Source: an uncultured bacterium | Lineage (GTDB): Bacteria; Cyanobacteriota; Vampirovibrionia; Gastranaerophilales; Gastranaerophilaceae | Direction: 5' to 3' | DNA length: 30,709 bases | Assembly: GCA_902462155.1 (NCBI GenBank) | Contig: CABQAQ010000013.1 | Location: 1 to 30,709, forward strand | Shown: positions 7,666-15,236 of the stretch, piece after piece | How positions within the stretch are numbered: the stretch's first letter is position 1 | Layout of the letters: each line of letters opens with the position of its first letter | Made by a program: the position numbers and the translations under genes | Notes under the pieces: generated by a model | Database searches by the model: none | What the model was told of the DNA's origin: nothing | What the model saw: the letters and a program-made list of their open reading frames with translations, nothing else

Positions 7666-8940
7666 GTGAAGAAATATAAAATAGGTCTAATAGGATTAGG
7701 AACAGTAGGTACAGGAGTAGTAAAAGCTTTAAGAGATTTTGATAACATAGAAATAAAGAAGATAGCAGTAAGAGATAAAAATAAGAAAAGGGATATAGAA
7801 GGCTTAGATTATAGCATATTAACAGAAGATGCCTATAGCATAGTAAATGATCCAGAAATAGAAATAGTAGTAGAAGTCATAGGAGGAATAGATCCTGCAT
7901 ATGATTTAATAAAAAAGGCATTAGAGAATAAAAAGCATATAGTAACAGCCAATAAGGAACTTATAGCAAAATTTGGTAATGAGTTATTTAAAATAGCGAA
8001 TGAAAATAATATGGTAATATTATATGAAGCAGCAATAGCAGGTGGGATTCCAATAATATTTCCAATGAAGACAACATTAGCAGGGAATAAGATAAAAAAG
8101 ATTCAAGCGATATTGAATGGTACAACAAATTATATACTAACAAGGATGTCAAAAGAGAATGCCTCATATAATGAAGTTTTAGAGGAAGCCCAGAAATTAG
8201 GATATGCAGAATCAGATCCGACAAATGATGTAGAAGGTTATGATGCTGCTTATAAGATATGTACATTGGCAACAATAGCATTCCATCAGAGAATAGATAT
8301 AAATAAAATTTATAGAGAAGGTATAGTAAAAGTAACAAGTACAGATATGGAATATGCAAAAGAGTTAGGATATAAAATAAAATTAATAGCGCAAGCGAAT
8401 ATAGAAGAAGATGGTAAGATAGATGTAAGAGTACATCCGACATTTGTAAAGAATGATAATATATTAGCGAATATAAATAATGTAACAAATGCGATATTAT
8501 TAGAAGGTAATCCTGTAGGAGAAGTAACATTTATAGGACCTGGAGCAGGAGAAAAGCCAACGGCAAGTTCGGTAATAGGAGATATATTAATATTAACAAG
8601 TGAGTTAGAAAGTAGTTCAAACTCACCATTAAGAATAGCAATGTGTAATCACAAAGTAAAAGCAGAACAAATAGATATTTTAGATACAATAAATGAGTAT
8701 TATATATTAATAGAAGCAAAGAATACAAAAGGAGTAATAGGAACAATAGGACAAATATGCGGAAATAATAATATAAGTATGTCAACAGTGATTCAAAAGG
8801 GGATAAAAGCTGATAACACAGCACAGATAGTAGTAATAACTTCAGAATCAAAAGAGTCAGATATACAAAAGGCTATAAGAGAGCTAAAAGAGCATGATAA
8901 TATAAATAAAATAGAGAGTTTATTAAGAGTGATAAATTAA
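7666..8940 (+). CDS. hom: Homoserine dehydrogenase with ACT domain
   Basis: Reduces aspartate semialdehyde to homoserine, the branch step toward threonine and methionine. The Rossmann motif GLIGLGTVGTGVV is at the N-terminus. The homoserine/NAD contact region includes HIVTANKELIA. The catalytic domain has AAIAGGIPI, LNGTTNYIL and KLGYAESDPTNDVEGYDAAYK, which include the conserved Glu, Asp and Lys residues. An ACT domain (about 350-425, YILIEAKNTKGVIGTIGQI) suggests threonine feedback. A TTG at 7663 is also in frame, but AGGAG sits 6 nt from the GTG at 7666 and only 3 nt from the TTG, so I prefer GTG (424 aa). It is the first gene of a two-gene operon with thrC, 21 bp apart. Isoleucine is coded almost only by ATA here. 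Confidence 0.96.
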   Translation: MKKYKIGLIGLGTVGTGVVKALRDFDNIEIKKIAVRDKNKKRDIEGLDYSILTEDAYSIVNDPEIEIVVEVIGGIDPAYDLIKKALENKKHIVTANKELIAKFGNELFKIANENNMVILYEAAIAGGIPIIFPMKTTLAGNKIKKIQAILNGTTNYILTRMSKENASYNEVLEEAQKLGYAESDPTNDVEGYDAAYKICTLATIAFHQRIDINKIYREGIVKVTSTDMEYAKELGYKIKLIAQANIEEDGKIDVRVHPTFVKNDNILANINNVTNAILLEGNPVGEVTFIGPGAGEKPTASSVIGDILILTSELESSSNSPLRIAMCNHKVKAEQIDILDTINEYYILIEAKNTKGVIGTIGQICGNNNISMSTVIQKGIKADNTAQIVVITSESKESDIQKAIRELKEHDNINKIESLLRVIN

Positions 8941-8961
8941 GGAAGAGGAAAGAAGTAAAAA

Positions 8962-10026
8962 ATGAGATATGAAGGATTAATAAAGAGGTATAAGGAATAT
9001 TTACCAGTAAGTGATAATACGCCAATAATAACATTAAATGAAGGTAATACGCCATTAATAAAGGCGGATAATTTAAGAAGAGAGATAGGAATAGAAAAAG
9101 GGAGTGAGATATATCTAAAGTTTGAAGGAAGTAATCCAACGGGCAGTTTTAAAGACCGAGGAATGACAATGGCAGTATCAAAGGCAAAGGAGTCAGGAGC
9201 CAAGGCAGTAATCTGTGCTTCAACAGGGAATACTTCAGCAGCAGCAGCAGCATATAGTGCAAAAGCGAATTTAAAATGTTATGTATTGATACCGGATGGT
9301 TATATAGCTTTAGGTAAATTATCCCAAGCAATGATGTATGGAGCAGAAATAATAGCGATAGATGGTAATTTTGATCAGGCATTAGAGAAAGTAATAGAGA
9401 TATCGGAGAGTTATCCTATACAACTAGTGAATTCTATAAATCCATATAGAATAGAAGGTCAGAAGACAGCGGCATTTGAGATAATAGAGTTTTTAGGTGA
9501 TGCTCCGGATTATCATTTTATTCCGGTAGGTAATGCTGGAAATATAACAGCATATTTCAAGGGTTTTGAGGAATTTAATAAAATCAAGAAAGCAAGCAAG
9601 GTCCCAAAAATGATGGGATACGAGGCACTTGGAGCAGCAGCAATAGTAAAAGGGAAAAGGATATTAAACCCTGAGACATTAGCAACAGCAATAAGAATAG
9701 GTAATCCGGCAAGTTGGAAGCAAGCAGAAAATGCAAGAGATAAATCAGGAGGAACAATAGATAGTGTAACAGATCTTGAGATAGTAGAGGCATATAAATT
9801 AATAGCAAGAACGGAAGGAATTTTAGCAGAACCGGCCTCAGCAGCATCCGTTGCGGGGTTAATAAAAGCTAATAAATTAGGTTTAGTTAAAGCTAATTCT
9901 ATTATAACTTGTACGTTAACAGGTAATGGTTTAAAGGATCCTGATAATGCTATAAAATATGGGGTATCTCAAGTGAAAAAAGCTAAAACAGATTTAAATG
10001 ATATTTTAAAAATAATGAATATTTAA
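8962..10026 (+). CDS. thrC: Threonine synthase
   Basis: A 354-aa PLP enzyme that converts O-phosphohomoserine to threonine, the last step after hom. The PLP lysine is K64 in SNPTGSFKDRG. The phosphate-binding glycine loop is seen as PVGNAGNITAYFKG (about 192-205), and ASTGNTSAAAAAYSAKA follows the first strand set. Length fits the short, bacterial-type class without the N-terminal extension of the yeast and E. coli forms. GGAAGAGG precedes the ATG. The operon ends at a strong terminator (10054-10100). Codon style shifts in the last 60 codons from A-ending (GCA, GTA, ATA) to T-ending (GCT, GTT, ATT), from about 9840 on. Confidence 0.96.
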   Translation: MRYEGLIKRYKEYLPVSDNTPIITLNEGNTPLIKADNLRREIGIEKGSEIYLKFEGSNPTGSFKDRGMTMAVSKAKESGAKAVICASTGNTSAAAAAYSAKANLKCYVLIPDGYIALGKLSQAMMYGAEIIAIDGNFDQALEKVIEISESYPIQLVNSINPYRIEGQKTAAFEIIEFLGDAPDYHFIPVGNAGNITAYFKGFEEFNKIKKASKVPKMMGYEALGAAAIVKGKRILNPETLATAIRIGNPASWKQAENARDKSGGTIDSVTDLEIVEAYKLIARTEGILAEPASAASVAGLIKANKLGLVKANSIITCTLTGNGLKDPDNAIKYGVSQVKKAKTDLNDILKIMNI

Positions 10027-10053
10027 TATCAGTTATTTAAGAATAGAAAAGAG

Positions 10054-10100
10054 AATCTCTTATTAAATAGAAAAGGTTTAATGAGAGATTTCTTTTTATT
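10054..10100 (+). terminator. Rho-independent terminator of hom-thrC
   Basis: Perfect 14-bp stem with one G-U pair: arms at 10054-10067 and 10077-10090, a 9-nt loop, then TCTTTTTATT. It lies 28 bp past the thrC stop. Confidence 0.9.
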
Positions 10101-10195
10101 TATGCGAACTTTAATAGCCTAAAATAAGTTTTTTTTATTATTTTATTATATAAATTATACTAGATAAGAATTTTATTTTTTGCTAAAATAACTAT

Positions 10196-10732
10196 ATGCA
10201 AATAAGATACGCAAAAGAAAATGATGCAAATAAGTTATTGAATATTTATAAGGAATATATTAATACAGCAATAACGTTTGAATACGAAGCGCCTTCTAGA
10301 GATGAATTTTTAAATAGAATTAAGAACATAAAAAAAAACTATCCGTATCTTGTTTTAGAAGACGAAGACAGAATTTTGGGTTATGCGTATGCTAAGGAAT
10401 TTAAAGATAGAAAAGCATATTCTTGGAGTGTAGAAACTACTATTTACCTTGATAGGAACAAGTGTGCAAAAGGTTATGGTAAAAAATTATATACAAAACT
10501 TCTTGATATTTTAAAACAACAAGGTATAAAAACAGCTTGTGCTTGTGTAACGGAAATAAACGAAAATAGTTTAAATTTTCATAAGAAATTTGGTTTTAAA
10601 GAAGTTGGAAGATTTCATAACGCAGGATATAAATTAGGGAAATGGTATGATATAATTTGGCTTGAAAAACCTTTAAGCAATTATGATTCTGAGCCTTCTG
10701 AAATATTAAAGGTTACGGATATTAAAATTTAA
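10196..10732 (+). CDS. GNAT acetyltransferase, phosphinothricin/methionine-sulfoximine N-acetyltransferase type
   Basis: A 178-aa GCN5-related N-acetyltransferase. The acetyl-CoA pyrophosphate loop is seen at about 88-98 (NKCAKGYGKKL, the R/Q-x-x-G-x-G/A pattern with Lys first). Around it are ITFEYEAPSRDEF (substrate side), LGYAYAKEFKDRKAYSWSVETTIYLD, and the C-terminal NFHKKFGFKEVGRFHNAGYKLGKWYDI split over two strands. That last pattern (F-x-E-V-G...G-x-K-x-G-x-W-x-D) marks the phosphinothricin acetyltransferase (PAT/MddA) subgroup. In most bacteria these acetylate methionine sulfoximine or related amino acids and not the herbicide. No Shine-Dalgarno is seen. A possible -10 (TATACT, 10156-10161) lies 34 nt upstream of the ATG. 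Single-gene unit. Confidence 0.88.
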   Translation: MQIRYAKENDANKLLNIYKEYINTAITFEYEAPSRDEFLNRIKNIKKNYPYLVLEDEDRILGYAYAKEFKDRKAYSWSVETTIYLDRNKCAKGYGKKLYTKLLDILKQQGIKTACACVTEINENSLNFHKKFGFKEVGRFHNAGYKLGKWYDIIWLEKPLSNYDSEPSEILKVTDIKI

Positions 10733-11189
10733 ATTTTGAATGATTTTGAATAATTGTTTAACTTGTTTAAGTCAAAAGGTCACAGGCCCAGATTTTTGAA
10801 TGAATATTTTAAAATTAAAAATAATTATTTGAAAAAGAGAAAAACTCTTATTTTGAAATTGAAGAATTTTTTGAAAGTCTGAAGAATTTAATTTTATGGA
10901 AACAAATCCAATTTTGCCAAGAGAAGCCTATAAGATTAATTTTATAAGATTTTAGATTTATTAAATATTAAATATCAAAGGATGAGAGTTTTTGAACCTT
11001 AAATATCAAAAATTTGAATACAACCTCCCTAAATTATGTTCGTTTAGTATCGATTAAAATTTTGAGAAAATAAAAAAATTTTAAAACGGATATAAAAACA
11101 TTCAAGGTTTGATTACTTTTTATTTTCAAGTTTTTTTAAATACCGATTGTTAAAAATAAGCAACCGTCTGTTATAATCAAAGAATTGTA
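10733..11189. other. Long AT-rich intergenic stretch, no gene seen
   Basis: About 460 bp between two converging genes. I find no ORF with coding character in either strand; the longest start-to-stop frames are about 20 codons. A possible plus-strand promoter (TTGTTA at 11147-11152, 19-bp spacer, TATAAT at 11172-11177) points into the tuf terminator hairpin, but its spacer is long. It could be a decayed gene; nothing recognisable remains. Confidence 0.35.
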
Positions 11190-11232
11190 TAAGAATATAA
11201 AAAGAGTTGTAAGTTTTATGCTTACAACTCTT
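11190..11232 (-). terminator. Terminator of tuf
   Basis: Perfect 12-bp stem, AAGAGTTGTAAG (11202-11213) and its complement (11221-11232), with a 7-nt loop. Read on the minus strand, it lies 30 bp past the tuf stop and is followed by TTTATATTC. Confidence 0.85.
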
Positions 11233-11262
11233 AATAAAAACTAATTAATGTGATTCAGGTTG

Positions 11263-12471
11263 TTATTTAATAATTTTATCAACAACACCAGCACCAACAG
11301 TTCTACCACCTTCTCTGATAGCGAATCTCATACCTTCTTCGATAGCTACAGGAGCGATTAGTTCAACTTCCATAACTACGTTATCACCAGGCATAACCAT
11401 TTCGCCGTCGAATTTAATAGAGCCGGTAACATCAGTAGTTCTAATATAGAACTGAGGTCTATAACCAGGGAAGAAAGGAGTATGACGACCACCTTCATCC
11501 TTAGTAAGAACATAAACGTTAGCAGTAAATTGAGTATGAGGGTGAATAGTACCAGGTTTAGCTAGAACTTGGCCACGTTCGATTTGAGTTTTATCGATAC
11601 CACGTAATAGTGCACCTATATTATCACCTGCGATACCTTCATCAAGTTGTTTTCTGAACATTTCAACACCAGTAACAACAGTTTTTTTAGTTTCGCCGAA
11701 GCCAACGATTTCAACTTCTTCACCGACTTTAACTTTACCTCTTTCAACACGGCCTGTAGCAACAGTACCACGACCTGTAATAGAGAAGACATCTTCAACC
11801 GGCATTAGGAATGGTTGATCTATATCACGTTCTGGTGTAGGGATATAGCTATCAACTGCATCCATTAATTCCCAGATTTTATCTACCCATTTATCTTCGC
11901 CTCTACCTATTGAAGGGTTAGCTTGAACTGCTTCAAGAGCTTTAAGAGCTGATCCTCTAATGAATGGGATATTATCACCATCGAATTCATAAGAAGAAAG
12001 TAATTCACGAGCTTCCATTTCAACCAATTCGATAAGTTCTTCATCATCAACCATATCGCATTTATTAAGGAACACAACTAACTTTGGAACACCAACTTGG
12101 CGAGCAAGCAAGATATGTTCACGAGTTTGAGGCATAGGACCATCTGTAGCTGATATAACAAGGATACCACCATCCATTTGAGCTGCACCTGTGATCATGT
12201 TTTTAACATAGTCTGCGTGGCCTGGGCAGTCAACGTGTGCATAGTGTCTTGCATCTGTTTCATATTCTACGTGAGCTGTTGAAATGGTTATACCACGTGC
12301 TTTTTCTTCTGGAGCAGCATCAATTTCATCGAACTTTTTAGCTTGTGCTTTACCAACAGCTGCCATTGTTGAAGTGATTGCTGCTGTTAATGTAGTTTTA
12401 CCGTGGTCTACGTGTCCTACGGTACCTATATTAACGTGCGGTTTGGTTCTTTCGTACTTTTCGCGTGCCAT
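11263..12471 (-). CDS. tuf: Elongation factor Tu
   Basis: A 402-aa translation GTPase that brings aminoacyl-tRNA to the ribosome. The G motifs are all present: GHVDHGKT (19-26), the switch I RGITIST, DCPGH, and NKCD. The C-terminal domains are complete to VVDKIIK. Compared with the 394-aa E. coli protein, the linker after domain 1 is longer (NPSIGRGEDKWVDKIWELMD), as in cyanobacteria, which supports the taxonomic guess. AGGAG sits 10 nt upstream of the ATG. The gene follows three tRNA genes on the same strand and is most likely co-transcribed with them from the promoter at 12876-12904. Codon use is more T-ending (GCT, GTT, GGT) than its neighbours, as expected for a highly expressed gene. Confidence 0.99.
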   Translation of the reverse strand: MAREKYERTKPHVNIGTVGHVDHGKTTLTAAITSTMAAVGKAQAKKFDEIDAAPEEKARGITISTAHVEYETDARHYAHVDCPGHADYVKNMITGAAQMDGGILVISATDGPMPQTREHILLARQVGVPKLVVFLNKCDMVDDEELIELVEMEARELLSSYEFDGDNIPFIRGSALKALEAVQANPSIGRGEDKWVDKIWELMDAVDSYIPTPERDIDQPFLMPVEDVFSITGRGTVATGRVERGKVKVGEEVEIVGFGETKKTVVTGVEMFRKQLDEGIAGDNIGALLRGIDKTQIERGQVLAKPGTIHPHTQFTANVYVLTKDEGGRHTPFFPGYRPQFYIRTTDVTGSIKFDGEMVMPGDNVVMEVELIAPVAIEEGMRFAIREGGRTVGAGVVDKIIK

Positions 12472-12550
12472 GAGATTAATTCTCCTTTTCTTTCATTGTT
12501 TTATTTTATTATTTTATAATTGTATAATTGATCTTTTATTTATTCTAAAT

Positions 12551-12622
12551 TGCCTCTGACGAGATTTGAACTCGTGACCTCTCCCTTACCAAGGGAGTGC
12601 GCTACCCCTGCGCTACAGAGGC
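12551..12622 (-). tRNA. tRNA-Thr(GGT)
   Basis: Cloverleaf on the minus strand: acceptor GCCTCTG/CAGAGGC, anticodon stem CTCCC/GGGAG with loop TTGGTAA (anticodon GGT), and T-loop TTCAAAT. The discriminator is A and CCA is not encoded. It lies 79 bp upstream of the tuf start. Confidence 0.96.
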
Positions 12623-12648
12623 AGTCCTCTCCTTCTTCTTAAGGAGTG

Positions 12649-12731
12649 TGGGCAGGGGTGGATTCGAACCACCGTAGTCGTTAGACGGCAGATTTACAGT
12701 CTGCTCCCTTTAGCCACTCGGGCACCTACCC
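12649..12731 (-). tRNA. tRNA-Tyr(GTA)
   Basis: Type II tRNA with a long variable arm on the minus strand. Acceptor GGGTAGG/CCTGCCC with one G-U pair, anticodon stem GCAGA/TCTGC with loop CTGTAAA (anticodon GTA), T-loop TTCGAAT. CCA is not encoded. Confidence 0.96.
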
Positions 12732-12772
12732 TTATCTTTTATCCTATTAAGTTCAAATGTACAATTAAAATA

Positions 12773-12844
12773 AGCTGGTGATAGGAGTTGAACCTACAAC
12801 CTACGGTTTACAAAACCGTTGCTCTGCCATTGAGCTACACCAGC
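12773..12844 (-). tRNA. tRNA-Thr(TGT)
   Basis: Cloverleaf on the minus strand: acceptor GCTGGTG/CACCAGC, anticodon stem ACGGT/ACCGT with loop TTTGTAA (anticodon TGT), T-loop TTCAACT. CCA is not encoded. It is the first gene after the promoter at 12876-12904. Confidence 0.96.
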
Positions 12845-12875
12845 CCATACACAATTTTATTCTGTGTATATTCTA

Positions 12876-12904
12876 AATATATCTGGAATCTTTTATTATG
12901 TCAA
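12876..12904 (-). promoter_or_regulatory. Strong promoter of the tRNA-tuf operon
   Basis: On the minus strand, a perfect -35 TTGACA (12899-12904), a 17-bp spacer and -10 TATATT (12876-12881). The start point should be near 12869. The leader before the first tRNA can form a small hairpin (ATACAC with GTGTAT). The -35 box lies only 8 bp past the plsC stop at 12912, and no terminator separates them. Confidence 0.88.
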
Positions 12905-12911
12905 GCTTTTT

Positions 12912-13568
12912 TTATTTAAATTCTTCTATTTTTATTCTGTTCTCATATCCGGTTAATTCGCATATCTGCTTTGACCACTCCTTTATTATCTCTTCTTCGC
13001 TTAATTCATACGAAATTGCTCGCCCTATTTTTACTTCTATTTTCCCTCTTAATGGCATCCAGTTATATTCTTCACAACCTGTTATTCCCATTGGTATTAT
13101 ATCTACTTTTGACATCTTCGCAAATGCTATAAATCCCTTGTTTACATGTTCTATTGCTTTATTCCTTCTTATTCCTCCTTGCGGAAATATACCTAAGCTC
13201 CATTTAGCTTTAAATACATCTAATGCTGATTTTATTGTTGATACTTCCACTTTTTCTCGATTTACCGCAAATGCTCCTAGTCTATCTATATTCTTTCCTA
13301 GCCACTTATTCTCAAATAACTCTTTTTTCGCCATATAGGCTACTCTTATTCCACTTGCTGCTGTTACCAATAACGGATCAAAATAAGATATATGATTTGC
13401 TGCTATTATTACATTCCTATCCTTTGGGATATTATTTCTCCCTTCGTATTTTATTCTATAAAATATTCCAAATATTAAGTGAAATAAAAATACCGCATAA
13501 TATTGATATAATCTTGTCCATATATTCAGATCTTTTGCATACTTTCTTGCATAATTCTTCTTTCCCAT
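12912..13568 (-). CDS. plsC: 1-acyl-sn-glycerol-3-phosphate acyltransferase (PlsC family), copy 1
   Basis: A 218-aa lysophosphatidate acyltransferase-type enzyme that adds the second acyl chain during phospholipid synthesis at the inner membrane. Motif I is H59-I-S-Y-F-D64. Motif III reads IFPQGGIRR (128-134), with Gln-Gly where E. coli PlsC has Glu-Gly. Hydrophobic residues at about 23-38 may anchor it. It lies 16 bp downstream of a second plsC whose motifs fall at exactly the same residue numbers. Both are 218 aa, so this is a tandem duplication. AAAGGA lies upstream of the start. Because many short PlsC-like enzymes acylate other lysolipids, the exact acceptor is uncertain. Confidence 0.88.
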   Translation of the reverse strand: MGKKNYARKYAKDLNIWTRLYQYYAVFLFHLIFGIFYRIKYEGRNNIPKDRNVIIAANHISYFDPLLVTAASGIRVAYMAKKELFENKWLGKNIDRLGAFAVNREKVEVSTIKSALDVFKAKWSLGIFPQGGIRRNKAIEHVNKGFIAFAKMSKVDIIPMGITGCEEYNWMPLRGKIEVKIGRAISYELSEEEIIKEWSKQICELTGYENRIKIEEFK

Positions 13569-13584
13569 TTTATCTTTTATTCCT

Positions 13585-14241
13585 TTATGTTTTTACATCT
13601 TCTTTGATTTTTATATCTTCATTCGTTAATTTTTCTATAGAGTTTTTCCATCGCTCTATCATATCATTTATATCATTACTATAAGGGATAAATTCTCCTA
13701 TTTTTACTTTTATCTTGCTTCTAAATGGTTTCCTTGTCTTTTCATCTGCCCCTATTATTGCTATTGGTAAAATATCACACTTCGTTGTTTTCGCTAATGA
13801 TGCAAACCCTTTATTTACTTGTGTTATCTGACCCTTTAACTCCCTTTTACCTTGTGGGAAAAAACCTAAATTCCAATCCGTATTCTTTATTGATAACGCT
13901 GTTTTTATTGTTGATACTTCAACTTTTTCTCTATCTACTGCAAAGGCTCCCAGAAAATCCATATATAGTCTTGAAAAAAATTTCTCAAAGAGTTCCTTCT
14001 TTGCCATAAATGCTATCGGACGTCTTATTGCATGCACCATTATAAATGGATCTATTGCTGATATATGATTACCTGCTACTATATATTTTTTATTTGCAAG
14101 TTCTTTTCTATAGCCTTCTACTTTTAATCCAAATACTATTTTACAATATGTTGCATATATTGCTGTACTTACAAATCTCTGAAATAATTCCCTGAATCTG
14201 TTATATTCTTTTTCTTCTCGTCTTGAGTATTCTTTTCTCAT
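13585..14241 (-). CDS. plsC: 1-acyl-sn-glycerol-3-phosphate acyltransferase (PlsC family), copy 2
   Basis: A 218-aa paralogue of the next gene. H59-I-S-A-I-D64 is the catalytic motif and FFPQGKRELKG (128 onward) is the phosphate-contact motif. The block KKELFE...LGAFAV-REKVEVSTIK is shared almost unchanged between the two copies, while the N-terminal 40 residues and the C-terminal tail (ENSIEKLTNEDIKIKEDVKT-like) differ. The two copies may have different acyl or acceptor preferences, such as membrane phospholipid and an envelope lipid. GAGG is 8 nt before the ATG. It starts 62 bp past the AcsE-like gene stop and may belong to the same long leftward transcript. Confidence 0.87.
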   Translation of the reverse strand: MRKEYSRREEKEYNRFRELFQRFVSTAIYATYCKIVFGLKVEGYRKELANKKYIVAGNHISAIDPFIMVHAIRRPIAFMAKKELFEKFFSRLYMDFLGAFAVDREKVEVSTIKTALSIKNTDWNLGFFPQGKRELKGQITQVNKGFASLAKTTKCDILPIAIIGADEKTRKPFRSKIKVKIGEFIPYSNDINDMIERWKNSIEKLTNEDIKIKEDVKT

Positions 14242-14303
14242 TTATTTGCCTCAACTTTACTATATATTCAGCATTAATCTCTTTTTTATTTCATCATATC
14301 TTC

Positions 14304-15236
14304 TTATTGACTTGTATAACTATGCGAATATATATTTTTGTTTAATAGAATTTTTACTGTTTTTATGATATCACTCTCTTCTTTATTATTTTTATCATAC
14401 TGTATATCATCTATTTCTTCGTAATTTTTCATCATATTATATATTTTAATATACAATTTATCTTTTTCTTTTTCAATTTTTTCTGTTTCTATTACTTTTA
14501 TTAACCTTAAAAGTTCGTCATCAAATATATCTATTATTGCACTATTTAATCCACACCCTAATGCTAATATTAGAAATACTCTATTTATTAATGGTCTTAA
14601 GTTCAATGGAGCGCCATTTGATATATTTGATAATCCTATTGTTATATTTACAGGCGGATCAAAACTCTCTTTTAGCATTCTTATTGTATCTAACGCTTCT
14701 TTTGCTTGGCTTTGCTCTACCATTATAGGTAATATTAATGGATCGAAATATATTTTATTATTTTCTATTCCCTTCTCTGAGCATTTCTCATATATGCTCA
14801 AAGCAAGCTCCAGTCTTTGACCTGATTCTTTTGGGATCCCTATCTCTTTATTTAATGTTAATCCTACTATATTTGTTTTATATTTACACGCTAAATCGGT
14901 ATATTTTTCCAATCTTTCAATATCAGCATTTGTACTATTTATTAAACTATTCTCTTTCCTTTTTATTATTTTTAAGCCCGATTCTATTTCTTCTATATTT
15001 GTTGAATCAAATGATATATCAAGATCAGAATTTATTTCTTGACAAATGTTGCTTAACCATTCTATGCTACCGCTAAATTTACCTCTTGCAGGTCCTACAT
15101 TAAGATCTATGAAATCAGGTTTTTTTTCATTGATCTTTTCTACTATATTTTTTATAAAAAACTTATCTCTATTTAATATAGCTTCTTTCGTTGTTTTTGA
15201 TATTATATGGATATTTTCAGCAATTATTTTCATCAT
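14304..15236 (-). CDS. AcsE-like methyltetrahydrofolate:corrinoid protein methyltransferase (DHPS fold)
   Basis: A 310-aa TIM-barrel protein of the pterin-binding family. It resembles AcsE/MeTr of acetogens, which moves the methyl group of methyl-THF to the corrinoid iron-sulfur protein. Visible landmarks are FIDLNVGPARG (D44, N46), SFDSTN (D77, N80), INSTNAD (N100, N103), YFDPLILP (D165), LGLSNIS-type (N204) and RPLINRVFL. The C-terminal KTVKILLNKNIYSHSY strand matches the family's end. About 45 charged residues (246-291) are inserted before that last segment, which makes it longer than AcsE (about 262 aa). Its start overlaps the tlyA stop by 20 nt. Partner genes of the Wood-Ljungdahl pathway (acsABCD) are absent here. 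Alternative: a stand-alone methyl-folate enzyme serving another corrinoid protein or methionine synthesis. Confidence 0.82.
   Translation of the reverse strand: MMKIIAENIHIISKTTKEAILNRDKFFIKNIVEKINEKKPDFIDLNVGPARGKFSGSIEWLSNICQEINSDLDISFDSTNIEEIESGLKIIKRKENSLINSTNADIERLEKYTDLACKYKTNIVGLTLNKEIGIPKESGQRLELALSIYEKCSEKGIENNKIYFDPLILPIMVEQSQAKEALDTIRMLKESFDPPVNITIGLSNISNGAPLNLRPLINRVFLILALGCGLNSAIIDIFDDELLRLIKVIETEKIEKEKDKLYIKIYNMMKNYEEIDDIQYDKNNKEESDIIKTVKILLNKNIYSHSYTSQ

Noticed and set aside
7988..8851. Long Leu-rich minus-strand frames across hom
   Set aside because: They are shadows of hom. A-ending codons on the plus strand read as Leu/Tyr on the other strand, and no ribosome binding site or family match exists.
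11147..11240. Small RNA on the plus strand between GNAT and tuf
   Set aside because: The promoter spacer is 19 bp, and after the hairpin the plus strand lacks a T-run. The hairpin is explained as the tuf terminator.
12284..12559. Plus-strand frame overlapping the start of tuf
   Set aside because: It runs antisense to tuf and into the tRNA spacer, with no coding features.
13223..14009. Plus-strand Leu/Phe-rich frames across the plsC pair
   Set aside because: Same effect as above: mirror frames of purine-rich genes. The minus-strand frames carry the catalytic motifs.
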